Part shown: positions 49,940-58,197 of the stretch, one piece after another
How the letters are laid out: each line of letters opens with the position of its first letter
Position numbering within the stretch: the stretch's first letter is position 1
Position numbers and translations under genes: made by a program
Notes under the pieces: generated by a model
What the model saw: only the letters and a program-made list of their open reading frames with translations
Database searches by the model: none
Told to the model about the DNA's origin: nothing
DNA from: Phenylobacterium sp.
GTDB lineage: Bacteria > Pseudomonadota > Alphaproteobacteria > Caulobacterales > Caulobacteraceae
NCBI RefSeq assembly: GCF_013822795.1
Contig: NZ_PNLB01000015.1
Span: forward strand, 62,001-126,000
Length of the DNA stretch: 64,000 bases
Reading direction: 5' to 3'

Positions 49940-50926
49940 ATGGCCGCTCGAAAACCCAAAGTCATCGTCACCCGCCGCCTCCCCGATCCGGTAGAGACCC
50001 GGATGCGCGAGCTGTTCGACACAGAGCTGAACCTCGACGACGTACCGCTCGACCGCGAAGCGCTGATCAAGGCGGTGCAGCGGGCCGACGCCATCGTCCC
50101 GACCATCACCGACCATATCGACGCCGACCTGATCGCCGCGGCGGGCGACAAGCTGAAGCTGATCGCCAACTTCGGGGCCGGGGTCGATCACATCGACGTG
50201 GCCGCCGCCAACGAGCGCGGCATCGCCGTCACCAACACCCCGGGCGTGCTGACTGAGGACACCGCCGACCTGACCATGGCGCTGATCATGGCCGTCTCGC
50301 GCCGGATCGTCGAAGGCGCCAATGTCGTGCAGGCCGGCGAGTTCACCGGCTGGACCCCGACCTGGATGATGGGCCGGCGGGTCAACGGCAAGCGGCTGGG
50401 GATCATCGGCATGGGCCGGATCGGCCAGGCGGTGGCGCGCCGCGCCAAGGCCTTCGGCATGCAGATCCACTATCACAACCGCAAGCCGGTCAGCCACGTG
50501 ATCGCCGAGGAGCTGGAGGCCACCTACTGGGAGAGCCTCGACCAGATGCTGGCCCGGATGGACATCATCTCGGTCAACTGCCCGCACACGCCGGCGACCT
50601 ATCACCTGCTGTCGGCGCGGCGGCTGAAGCTGCTGCAGCCGCATGCCGTGGTGGTCAACACCGCTCGCGGCGGCATCATCGACGAGGGCGCCCTGGCCGA
50701 CCTGCTGGCCGCCGGCGCCGTCGCCGGAGCGGGCCTCGACGTCTTCGAGTTCGAACCGGCGATCAATCCCAAGCTGCTGACCCAGCCCAACGCCGTGCTG
50801 CTGCCGCACCTGGGCTCGGCCACGGTCGAGGCGCGCATCGACATGGGCGAGAAGGTGATCATCAACCTGAAGACCTGGATGGACGGCCATCGCCCGCCCG
50901 ACCGGGTCATCCCCTCGATGCTCTGA
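49940..50926 (+). CDS. 2-hydroxyacid dehydrogenase, probable D-glycerate dehydrogenase
   Basis: A 328-residue NAD(P)-dependent D-isomer-specific dehydrogenase reducing hydroxypyruvate or glyoxylate, or oxidising D-glycerate. LGIIGMGRIGQAVARRAKAF near 154 binds the cofactor. NFGAGVDHIDVAAANERGIA near 78 and NTPGVLTEDTADL near 99 contact substrate. VVNTARGGIIDEGALAD (catalytic Arg) and LLPHLGSAT (catalytic His) are present. Closest in style to D-glycerate dehydrogenase/hydroxypyruvate reductase; exact substrate unproven. Confidence 0.9.
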   Translation: MAARKPKVIVTRRLPDPVETRMRELFDTELNLDDVPLDREALIKAVQRADAIVPTITDHIDADLIAAAGDKLKLIANFGAGVDHIDVAAANERGIAVTNTPGVLTEDTADLTMALIMAVSRRIVEGANVVQAGEFTGWTPTWMMGRRVNGKRLGIIGMGRIGQAVARRAKAFGMQIHYHNRKPVSHVIAEELEATYWESLDQMLARMDIISVNCPHTPATYHLLSARRLKLLQPHAVVVNTARGGIIDEGALADLLAAGAVAGAGLDVFEFEPAINPKLLTQPNAVLLPHLGSATVEARIDMGEKVIINLKTWMDGHRPPDRVIPSML

Positions 50927-50934
50927 CCCCAATT

Positions 50935-51049
50935 CCTCCCCTTCTGGGGGAGGTGGCTCGATGCGTAGCATCGAGACGGAGGGGGACTGCTGAGTCAGCA
51001 AGCCCCCTCAGTCAGCCATACGGCTGACAGCTCCCCCAGCGGGGGAGCA
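50935..51049 (+). repeat. Class B intergenic palindromic repeat
   Basis: CCTCCCCTTCTGGGGGAGG, CGATGCGTAGCATCG, CTGCTGAGTCAGCAAG (GANTC), CAGTCAGCCATACGGCTGAC and CCCCCAGCGGGGGAGC. Confidence 0.8.
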
Positions 51050-51058
51050 ATTGGGAGC

Positions 51059-51799
51059 TCAATGTCCCCCACACACGTCGCACTCCGGATCGGCGCCGAT
51101 CCGCACGGTCCGGCTCTCACCTGACAGGCCGTCGTAGATCAGCAGCCGCCCGGCCAGCGGCTCGCCGGCCCCGGCCACCAGCTTGATCGTCTCCAGCGCC
51201 ATCATCGAGCCGATCACCCCGGCCAGCGCCCCGACCACCCCGACGGCCGAGCAGGTCTCCGCCTCCGGCGGGACCTCCGGCACCAGGCAGCGGTAGCAGG
51301 GCTTGCCGCGGAACACCCCGACTTGGCCGGTCCAGCGGCCGATCGCGCCGGAGACCAGCGTCCGCTCGTGGTGGACGCAGGCGGCGTTGACCGCAAAGCG
51401 GGTGGCGAAGTCGTCAGTGCCGTCGAGCACCAGGTCCACCCCCGCCACCAGCGGCCCGAGATTGCAGGGCTCGACATGCACCGGGGCGCAGTCGACATGC
51501 ACATGCGGGTTCAGGGCGCGCAGCTGGTCGGCGGCGGCCTCGACCTTGCGGCGGCCGACGTCGGCGTCGCGAAAGATCACCTGGCGCTGCAGGTTCGAGG
51601 TGTCGACCACATCGGCGTCGGCCAGGACGATGCGCCCGATCCCGGCCGCAGCCAGATAGAGCGCCGCCGGCGCGCCGAGGCCTCCAGCCCCGACGATCAA
51701 CACGCTGGCGCCCTTCAGCCGCTGCTGACCCTGGCCGCCGACCTCACGCAGCACCAGGTGGCGGGCGTATCGCTCGACTTCGTCGTCCGTGAAGCTCAT
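51059..51799 (-). CDS. moeB: MoeB/ThiF-type adenylyltransferase (HesA family)
   Basis: Activates the C-terminus of a ubiquitin-like sulfur carrier (MoaD or ThiS) by adenylation. 246 residues. [20 protein letters not shown] binds ATP (about 32-51). [20 protein letters not shown] is the conserved loop (about 66-85). [20 protein letters not shown] carries the conserved cysteine. Two CxxC pairs (CYRC, CDVC) bind zinc. No rhodanese domain. MoeB or ThiF cannot be separated by sequence; no moa or thi genes are nearby. Divergent from hslV. Confidence 0.88.
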   Translation of the reverse strand: MSFTDDEVERYARHLVLREVGGQGQQRLKGASVLIVGAGGLGAPAALYLAAAGIGRIVLADADVVDTSNLQRQVIFRDADVGRRKVEAAADQLRALNPHVHVDCAPVHVEPCNLGPLVAGVDLVLDGTDDFATRFAVNAACVHHERTLVSGAIGRWTGQVGVFRGKPCYRCLVPEVPPEAETCSAVGVVGALAGVIGSMMALETIKLVAGAGEPLAGRLLIYDGLSGESRTVRIGADPECDVCGGH

Positions 51800-51886
51800 C
51801 GTCGCCTCGTCCGTTTCAGCGTGCAGCCGGCCAGTCTGATCGCGCCGCGCTTGACCTCGCCCGTCCCCCTGGCCACATCGAGAGCC

Positions 51887-52435
51887 ATGACGACAAGCTC
51901 GAACTTCCCAGACTGGCACGGCACCACCATCCTCGCGGTGCGCAAGGGCGGCAAGACCGTGATCGCCGGCGACGGCCAGGTGTCCATGGGCCAGACCGTG
52001 GTCAAGGGCAACGCCCGCAAGGTGCGGACCCTGGCCGGCGGCAAGGTGCTGGCCGGCTTCGCCGGCGCCACGGCCGACGCCTTCACCCTGATCGAGCGGC
52101 TCGAAGCCAAGCTCGAGCAGTACCCCGACCAACTGGCCCGCGCCTGCGTCGACCTGGCCAAGGACTGGCGCACCGACCGCTACCTGCGCCGCCTGGAAGC
52201 GATGCTGCTGGTCGCCGACAAGGATTCGATCTTCACCGTCACCGGCGTCGGCGACGTGCTGGAGCCGGAAACCGGCGTCGCGGCGATCGGTTCGGGCGGC
52301 AACTACGCCCTGGCCGCCGCGCTCGCCCTGGCCGACACCGACTTCTCGGCCGAAGAGGTGGCCCGCAAATCCATGGCCATCGCCGCGCGGATCTGCGTCT
52401 ACACCAACGGGGAACTGACGGTTGAAAGCCTGTAG
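51887..52435 (+). CDS. hslV: ATP-dependent protease HslV peptidase subunit
   Basis: Peptidase of the HslUV (ClpQY) protease, forming stacked hexamers. 182 residues. The conserved core [20 protein letters not shown] starts at residue 13, so Thr13 becomes the N-terminal nucleophile after removal of a 12-residue propeptide ([12 protein letters not shown]). [20 protein letters not shown] and [16 protein letters not shown] are typical. The next gene starts 14 bases before the hslV stop, and hslU follows that. Confidence 0.96.
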   Translation: MTTSSNFPDWHGTTILAVRKGGKTVIAGDGQVSMGQTVVKGNARKVRTLAGGKVLAGFAGATADAFTLIERLEAKLEQYPDQLARACVDLAKDWRTDRYLRRLEAMLLVADKDSIFTVTGVGDVLEPETGVAAIGSGGNYALAAALALADTDFSAEEVARKSMAIAARICVYTNGELTVESL

Positions 52436-53264
52436 CCTGATCCTGGCTGCGCTTCTCGTCTCGACCCCCGCCCTGGCGCAACCTGATCCCAGTGTCGTCG
52501 TCGCCGCCGAGCGGGCCTTTGCGGCCGACGGGCTGGCCCACGGGATCAAGCGCTCGTTCCTGGCCCACTCGGCGCCCGACGCGATCCTGTTCGCACCCGA
52601 CCCGATCAAGGCCCACGACCTCTACGGCCCACGGCCGGACAAGCCCCATCCGCCGCTGGTCTGGTGGCCGCTGTGGGCCGGGATCGCCCGCTCCGGCGAC
52701 CTCGGCTTCACCACCGGCCCGAGCACGTTCGACGGCAAGGAGAACGGCTGGTACTTCACGGTCTGGGCGCGGCAGGAGGGCGGCGGCTGGAAGTGGATCT
52801 ATGACGGCGGCTCGCCCAGCGCCCATGGCGCGGCCCCGCCCCAGGGCTCGGCCCCGACCTATCTGACGCCCGCGACCGGTCCGCAGGCCAGCGCCGCCGC
52901 GGCGATGAGCGCCGTGCAGGCCGCCGAGACCACCCTGGCCAAGGCCGCCGCGTCCAACAGCGCCGGAGCCTATCTCGCCATCCTGGCGCCCGACGCCCGC
53001 GTCACCGGTTCGCCTGCGGTTCCGGCGACGACCCCGGCCGCCGTGAAGACCGAATTGGCCGCTCGCCCGGCCGCCATCGCCTTCTCTCCGCTTGGCGGCC
53101 GCGCCTCGAGCGGCGGCGATCTGGTCTGGACCTACGGCGACGCGCGCTGGACCGACGGCCGCAAAGATCGCCGCGGCCACTATGTCCGCATGTGGCAGAG
53201 CCGCGCCGACGGCTGGCGGCTGGTCTTCGATCAGATTCTTCCTGTCGCAGAGCCCGCGTCGTGA
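52422..53264 (+). CDS. Exported protein with two NTF2-like modules, between hslV and hslU
   Basis: A 280-residue protein. The first 20 residues are a signal peptide ([20 protein letters not shown]), read from a TTG at 52422, inside the end of hslV; no ATG lies near. Two similar halves follow, each ending like an NTF2/DUF4440 domain: [19 protein letters not shown] (about 107-125) and [19 protein letters not shown] (about 252-270). Probably periplasmic. Placed between two protease subunit genes, but its localisation argues against a shared function. The TTG start is uncertain. Confidence 0.75.
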   Translation: MKACSLILAALLVSTPALAQPDPSVVVAAERAFAADGLAHGIKRSFLAHSAPDAILFAPDPIKAHDLYGPRPDKPHPPLVWWPLWAGIARSGDLGFTTGPSTFDGKENGWYFTVWARQEGGGWKWIYDGGSPSAHGAAPPQGSAPTYLTPATGPQASAAAAMSAVQAAETTLAKAAASNSAGAYLAILAPDARVTGSPAVPATTPAAVKTELAARPAAIAFSPLGGRASSGGDLVWTYGDARWTDGRKDRRGHYVRMWQSRADGWRLVFDQILPVAEPAS

Positions 53265-53278
53265 CTATCTAGCGGGCC

Positions 53279-54583
53279 ATGACTGAATTCTCTCCCCGCG
53301 AAATAGTCTCCGAGCTCGACCGCTACATCGTCGGCCATCCCGACGCCAAGAAGGCCGTCGCCGTCGCCCTGCGCAATCGCTGGCGCCGCCGCCGCGTGCC
53401 GGCCGACCTGCGCGACGAGGTGACGCCGAAGAACATCCTGCTGATCGGACCGACCGGGGTCGGCAAGACCGAGATCGCCCGCCGGCTGGCCAAACTCGCC
53501 CACGCGCCGTTCCTGAAGGTCGAGGCCACCAAGTTCACCGAGGTCGGCTATGTCGGCCGCGACGTCGACCAGATCGTCCGCGACCTGGTGGAAAGCGCCA
53601 TGGCCATGGTCCGCGACAAGCGCCGCGCCGGGGTGCGCGCCCGCGCCGAGGCCGCCGCCGAGGAGCGCATCCTCGACGCCCTCACCGGCCCCGGCTCCAC
53701 CGCCGCACGCGAGAGCTTCCGCAAGAAGCTTCGGGACGGCGAGTTGAACGACAAGGAGGTCGAGCTGACCCTGGCCGACACCGGCGGCGGCATGCCGATG
53801 TTCGACATCCCCGGCCAGCCCGGCGCCCAGATGGGCATGCTCAATCTCGGTGAAATGATGGGCAAGGCCTTCGGCGGCCGCACCAAGACCCACAAGACCA
53901 CCGTCGCCGGGGCCCACGCCCCCCTGATCGCCGAGGAGAGCGATAAGCTGCTCGACCAGGAGGCCCTGACCCAGGAAGCCCTGGAGCTGGCCGAAAACAA
54001 CGGCATCGTGTTCCTCGACGAGATCGACAAGGTCGCCTCCAACCGTGACCGCGCCGGCGCCGACGTCAGCCGCGAGGGGGTCCAGCGCGACCTGCTGCCG
54101 CTAATCGAGGGCACCACCGTCTCGACCAAGTACGGCCCGGTGAAGACCGACCACATCCTGTTCATCGCCTCGGGGGCTTTCCACGTGGCCAAGCCCTCGG
54201 ACCTGCTGCCCGAGCTGCAGGGCCGGCTGCCGATCCGCGTCGAGCTGAAAGCCCTGACCCGCGACGACTTCCGCCGCATCCTGACCGAGCCGGAAGCCAA
54301 CCTGATCCGCCAGCACCAGGCCCTGCTCGCCACCGAGGGCGTGACCCTGACCTTCAGCGAGGACGCCATCGACGCCCTGGCCGATGCCGCGGTGACCGTC
54401 AACGGCAGCGTCGAGAACATCGGCGCCCGCCGATTGCAGACCGTGCTGGAGAAGGTGCTGGAGGAAATCAGCTACACCGCCTCCGACCGCGACGGCGAAA
54501 CGATCAGCATCGACGCCGCCTATGTGAAGGACCGGGTCGGCGGCCTGGCCCAGAACACCGACCTCAGCCGCTTCATCCTCTAA
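53279..54583 (+). CDS. hslU: HslU, ATPase subunit of HslUV protease
   Basis: AAA+ unfoldase that feeds HslV. 434 residues, full length. [20 protein letters not shown] (Walker A at 57-64), an I-domain (about 110-240), [20 protein letters not shown] (Walker B, sensor region), [18 protein letters not shown], and the C-terminal anchor ending LSRFIL, which docks into HslV. The ATG at 53279 lies 12 bases after the stop of the NTF2-like gene. Confidence 0.97.
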   Translation: MTEFSPREIVSELDRYIVGHPDAKKAVAVALRNRWRRRRVPADLRDEVTPKNILLIGPTGVGKTEIARRLAKLAHAPFLKVEATKFTEVGYVGRDVDQIVRDLVESAMAMVRDKRRAGVRARAEAAAEERILDALTGPGSTAARESFRKKLRDGELNDKEVELTLADTGGGMPMFDIPGQPGAQMGMLNLGEMMGKAFGGRTKTHKTTVAGAHAPLIAEESDKLLDQEALTQEALELAENNGIVFLDEIDKVASNRDRAGADVSREGVQRDLLPLIEGTTVSTKYGPVKTDHILFIASGAFHVAKPSDLLPELQGRLPIRVELKALTRDDFRRILTEPEANLIRQHQALLATEGVTLTFSEDAIDALADAAVTVNGSVENIGARRLQTVLEKVLEEISYTASDRDGETISIDAAYVKDRVGGLAQNTDLSRFIL

Positions 54584-54674
54584 GGGTTTTCCCCCAGGCT
54601 GGGCAGGGACTTGACCCCCTTGTCCAGCCGGCGTGTTGGGCTCCCAATCCGGCGATCGCCGCAGGGAGGCCCGC

Positions 54675-55517
54675 ATGCAGGTCGAACTCGCTGAGGAACG
54701 CATTTACCGGGTGGCCGATCGGTTCAGCCTGGAGCACGCCGAAGGCCGCGCCTGGGCCAAGCGGGTGGAGGCGTTCGGCGCCCTGGCGCGCGTCGCGGGC
54801 CTGTTCAACCAGCCCAAGGACGACGACTTCGCGGTCGTCTACCGCGAACGCCGGCTGCAGCCGTTCTGGCGCGTCGCGGTCTCGACGGCGACCGCCTACG
54901 AGCGGCGGCGCAGCTATGCGGTGCCCGTCGCGCCCGAGGTGCGGCAGGTCGCGGTCGACGGCCGCACGCTCGTCGCCGTCAACGGGGCCATCTCATTCGA
55001 CGGGCTGGAGTCCTGCCGCGAAGAGGCTCGCCGCGAGGTGTTCGTCGACGGCCTCAGCAAACAGGCGACGCCGGCCTTGGCCGCCTACCTGCAGCACGAC
55101 GCGGTCGAAACCGACGCGCAGACCCTGGCCAAGGCCACCGCCGAGGGGATGGTCGTGGTGCCGCCCCAGGCCAAGGCCTCGATGGTGGTCCGCGACGTGG
55201 TCGCCGCGGCGATCGGCAAGATCGACGCCGACACTGTCACCGAGGAGCTGGTGCGGGTGGAGGCGATCGACCTCTACTACCGGCCGATCCACGCCTTCCG
55301 CTATCGCCGCGCCGACAAGGAGGCGGTGGTCGAGTTCGACGCCGTCACCGGCGAGGCCCGGGTCGGCGGCGACACCTTCGAACAGTATCTGGGCAAGGCG
55401 CTGGAGCCGCGCTTCCTGCTCGACGTCGGAGCCGAGACCCTGAACTTCGTGGTGCCGGGCGCAAACCTCGCCAAGCTGATCATCGTCAAGGGCATGGAGA
55501 TGAAGGGCATGCGGTAG
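54675..55517 (+). CDS. Hypothetical protein, about 280 residues
   Basis: A soluble protein I do not recognise. The ATG at 54675 follows GGGAGG. Visible features are YRVADRFSLEHAEGRAWAKR at the N-terminus, FAVVYRERRLQPFWRVAVST near 50, a helical middle (about 115-160), and a strand-rich end with FDAVTGEARVGGDTFEQYLG and FVVPGANLAKLIIVKGMEMK. WRV and VYRERR fragments resemble zinc-ribbon-like DUF proteins, but no cysteine cluster is present. Immediately after hslU, on the same strand, with 91 bases between. Confidence 0.6.
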   Translation: MQVELAEERIYRVADRFSLEHAEGRAWAKRVEAFGALARVAGLFNQPKDDDFAVVYRERRLQPFWRVAVSTATAYERRRSYAVPVAPEVRQVAVDGRTLVAVNGAISFDGLESCREEARREVFVDGLSKQATPALAAYLQHDAVETDAQTLAKATAEGMVVVPPQAKASMVVRDVVAAAIGKIDADTVTEELVRVEAIDLYYRPIHAFRYRRADKEAVVEFDAVTGEARVGGDTFEQYLGKALEPRFLLDVGAETLNFVVPGANLAKLIIVKGMEMKGMR

Positions 55518-55543
55518 GGCGGAGCGAGAGCACCGGCTCCAGT

Positions 55544-55662
55544 CTCCCTCGCCCCCTTGGGGGAGAGGGTTGGGGTGAGGGGGACACGGCGTCCTCCGCA
55601 ATGCGCCGCTCCGCGCCGCACGACCCTCACCTAACCTCTCCCCTCAAGCGGGGAGAGGAACA
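55544..55662 (+). repeat. Class A repeat; centre degenerate
   Basis: CTCCCTCGCCCCCTTGGGGG to CAAGCGGGGAGAGGAACAG. The centre reads CGTCCTCCGCAATG, so the GANTC is lost. Confidence 0.8.
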
Positions 55663-55686
55663 GACCGAACGACCACCGCGGTCTCG

Positions 55687-56157
55687 CTACCCCCGCCGAG
55701 CGTCGTAGATCGCCCGCTCCAGGGCGCGGGCGAAGTCGGCCCGCTCGACCGGGCTCAGCGCCGCCGCCACCGAAGCGTGGCGCCCGGACATCGCCACGCG
55801 CACCCCATGGACGATATCGTCCTCGTCGATCTCCAGGGCCACGCGGGTGAAGGCGGTCGGGCTTTCCCAGATGACCTCGCTGGAGCTCGGCGTCTCGCGG
55901 ACCACCCGCACCTCGCGCGCGGTGACCAGCACCCGTTCGATCTTCTTGGCGGCCGCATAGCTGGCGGCGAAGGCGGCGATCACCGCCAGCACGTCGAGCC
56001 CCAGAAACACCGGCACGAAGGTGGCCCCCATCGACAGAAAGACGCCCGCCGCCACGCAGTTGAACAGCGTGACGATGCCGATCAGCACCACGAAACCCCG
56101 CTGCGACAGCGAGCGGTTCGGCGTGATCACGGCGTCCATGTAGACGAGGCCATCCAT
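55687..56157 (-). CDS. DUF2244 membrane protein
   Basis: A 156-residue protein. Two helices (GFVVLIGIVTLFNCVAAGVF and VPVFLGLDVLAVIAAFAASY, about 21-70) precede a cytosolic beta domain (VRVVRETPSSSEVIWESPTA, VALEIDEDDIVHGVRVAMSG) and a helix (SPVERADFARALERAIYD). The TPxxSLS-like start (ITPNRSLSQRG) is typical. An inner start at MDAVITPN (codon 7) is also possible. Function unknown. Divergent from nth. Confidence 0.85.
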   Translation of the reverse strand: MDGLVYMDAVITPNRSLSQRGFVVLIGIVTLFNCVAAGVFLSMGATFVPVFLGLDVLAVIAAFAASYAAAKKIERVLVTAREVRVVRETPSSSEVIWESPTAFTRVALEIDEDDIVHGVRVAMSGRHASVAAALSPVERADFARALERAIYDARRG

Positions 56158-56296
56158 CGGTCGGGCAGTCTAGTGCGCGGCAGGCCGAAGTGGAAACCGG
56201 TTCCGCCGCCCGTCGCGCACCCAAGAAGCCGAAATCGGACGCGAAACGCCCGCGCCCCTTGGCGAGGGCGACAAGCCGGGCGATGTTCGCCGCGCC

Positions 56297-56974
56297 ATGG
56301 CCAAGTCCGTCACCAAAAAGCGCGTCTCGCCTGCGGAGAAAGCCCGCGTCGAGGAACTGTTCCACCGGTTCCAGTCGCTGAGCGACGATCCGCGCACCGA
56401 GCTGCACTACGACAGCCCCTACACCTTGGTCGTGGCGGTGGCGCTGTCGGCCCAGGCCACCGACGTCGGGGTCAACAAGGCGACCGCCAAGCTGTTCCCG
56501 GTCGCCCACACGCCCGAGGACATGCTGGCGCTCGGCGAGGAAGGCCTGATCCCCTACATCAACTCGATCGGCCTCTTCCGCACCAAGGCCAAGAACGTCA
56601 TCGCCGCGGCGAAGATCATCGTCGAGCAGCACGGCGGCGAGGTGCCGCTGAACCGCGAGGACCTGATGGCGCTGCCGGGGGTCGGCCGCAAGACCGCCAG
56701 CGTCGTGCTCAACGAACTCGGCGTCGAGCCGGCGATCGCCGTCGACACCCACGTCTTTCGTGTCGCCCACCGGCTGAAGCTATCGGCCGGCAAGACTCCC
56801 GATCAGGTCGAAGCCGACCTCATGGCCCTGGTCCCGGCCCCCTACCTGACCCGCGCCCACCACTGGCTGATCCTGCACGGCCGCTACACCTGCGTCGCCC
56901 GCCGCCCCAAGTGCGAGGAGTGCGACGTGGCCGACCTCTGCCCCTCCAAGATCCTGTTCAGCCGCGCCGCGTGA
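56297..56974 (+). CDS. nth: Endonuclease III
   Basis: DNA glycosylase/AP lyase for oxidised pyrimidines in base excision repair. 225 residues. The HhH motif ALPGVGRKTASVV carries catalytic Lys132, Asp150 is in VDTHVFRV, and the [4Fe-4S] cysteines are Cys199, 206, 209 and 215 (C-x6-C-x2-C-x5-C). The start MAKSVTKKRVSPAEKARVEE fits the family. Four bases separate its stop from the LysR gene start. Confidence 0.97.
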   Translation: MAKSVTKKRVSPAEKARVEELFHRFQSLSDDPRTELHYDSPYTLVVAVALSAQATDVGVNKATAKLFPVAHTPEDMLALGEEGLIPYINSIGLFRTKAKNVIAAAKIIVEQHGGEVPLNREDLMALPGVGRKTASVVLNELGVEPAIAVDTHVFRVAHRLKLSAGKTPDQVEADLMALVPAPYLTRAHHWLILHGRYTCVARRPKCEECDVADLCPSKILFSRAA

Positions 56975-56978
56975 CGCC

Positions 56979-57890
56979 ATGGCCAACCATCTGCCGCTCA
57001 ACGCCCTGCGGGTCTTCGAGGCCTGCGCCCGCCATGGCAGCTTCCTGAGCGCGGCCGAGGAACTGGCCATCACGCCCGGCGCGGTCTCGCGGCACATCAA
57101 GGGGCTGGAGGCCGAGCTGGAGACCCGGCTGTTCGATCGCTTCAACCGCGCCGTGCGGCTGACCGCAGCCGGCGAGCAGTTGTCGGTGGGCGTGCGCCAG
57201 GGCCTCTCGACCATCCAATCGGCCGTCGATGCCGTGCGCTCCAAGCGCGACGCGCCGCTGGTGGTGACGGTGCTGCACTCGCTGGCCGCCCGCTGGCTGG
57301 TGCCGCGGCTGCACGACTTCCAGCGCCGCTATCCGGAAGTGCAGATCCTGGTCGCGGCCTCCGACCATGCGGCCGACCTGGCGCGCGAGAACATCGACGT
57401 CGCCATCCGGCTGGGGCGGGGCCCCTACCCCGGCCTGCACGTCACCCACCTGTTCGACACCCTGATGACGCCGGTCTGCAGCCCCGGCCTGATCGAAAAG
57501 TACGGACCGTTCAACCACCCCAACGATCTACGCGGCGTGACCTTGCTACACGACGTGCTGATGCTGCCCGAAGAACCGGATTGGGCCGACTGGCTGACGG
57601 CCGCCGGCGCCGACCGCGTCGATCCCAACCCGGGTCCGCGGTTCTCCAACACCTATCTCGCCGTCGAGGCGGCCCTCGCCGACCGGGGGCTGGCCTTTGC
57701 GCACAAGGCCATGGTCATCGACGACCTGGCCAACGGACGGCTGACGCAGCCCTTCGACCTGTCGCTGCCCAGCCCGTTCAGCCACTGGGTGTTGTCGCTG
57801 CCGGAAAAGGCCGATCAACCCAACATCCGCCGTTTTCGGGCCTGGCTGCTGGAACAGGCGCTGGCTGACGGCCTGGCCTTCGCCAAATGA
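56979..57890 (+). CDS. LysR family regulator, GcvA-like
   Basis: A 303-residue regulator. The winged HTH at the start (LPLNALRVFEACARHGSFLS, AAEELAITPGAVSRHIKGLE) is close to GcvA/AmpR-type members. The co-inducer domain begins near 90 (LVVTVLHSLAARWLVPRLHD, FQRRYPEVQILV) and has HAADLARENIDVAIRLGRGP. Four bases after nth, so possibly cotranscribed. Target unknown: LysR proteins usually control a divergent neighbour, but none is present. Confidence 0.92.
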   Translation: MANHLPLNALRVFEACARHGSFLSAAEELAITPGAVSRHIKGLEAELETRLFDRFNRAVRLTAAGEQLSVGVRQGLSTIQSAVDAVRSKRDAPLVVTVLHSLAARWLVPRLHDFQRRYPEVQILVAASDHAADLARENIDVAIRLGRGPYPGLHVTHLFDTLMTPVCSPGLIEKYGPFNHPNDLRGVTLLHDVLMLPEEPDWADWLTAAGADRVDPNPGPRFSNTYLAVEAALADRGLAFAHKAMVIDDLANGRLTQPFDLSLPSPFSHWVLSLPEKADQPNIRRFRAWLLEQALADGLAFAK

Positions 57891-57980
57891 CCTGAAGTCA
57901 ACTGACTGGCGCTAAGCTCGTTTGTCGCAGCGCAGCAAAACTGGGAAATGGGGGGCGTCCGCCGTTGTAGGAGCCTCCCC

Positions 57981-58106
57981 GTGACCTGCACCTATCCTCA
58001 ATCGATTGAATTTTCGCGCACTGACATGCTGCGCGACATCATCCTCGTCTTCGCCGTCGCTGTGATCGCCTCCCCCGCGGTGATCGCGCTTATCGGCGCG
58101 GCCTGA
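57981..58106 (+). CDS. Small membrane protein, 41 residues
   Basis: A GTG-started frame with GTAGGAG seven bases upstream, a good ribosome binding site. VTCTYPQSIEFSRTDMLRDI, then ILVFAVAVIASPAVIALIGA: one hydrophobic helix. An inner ATG at 58026 gives 26 residues. Together with the ribosome binding site this supports a real microprotein, although its function is unknown. It fills most of the 307 bases between the LysR and PBP genes. Confidence 0.5.
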   Translation: MTCTYPQSIEFSRTDMLRDIILVFAVAVIASPAVIALIGAA

Positions 58107-58197
58107 CGAGCGCGGGCCGGCGGCCTTCCTCCAGCCGGCCCGCCCCCTCCTCCGGGCGCGGCGAGACCTCTGGCGCACGGCTTGCAGTGATTGGGGC

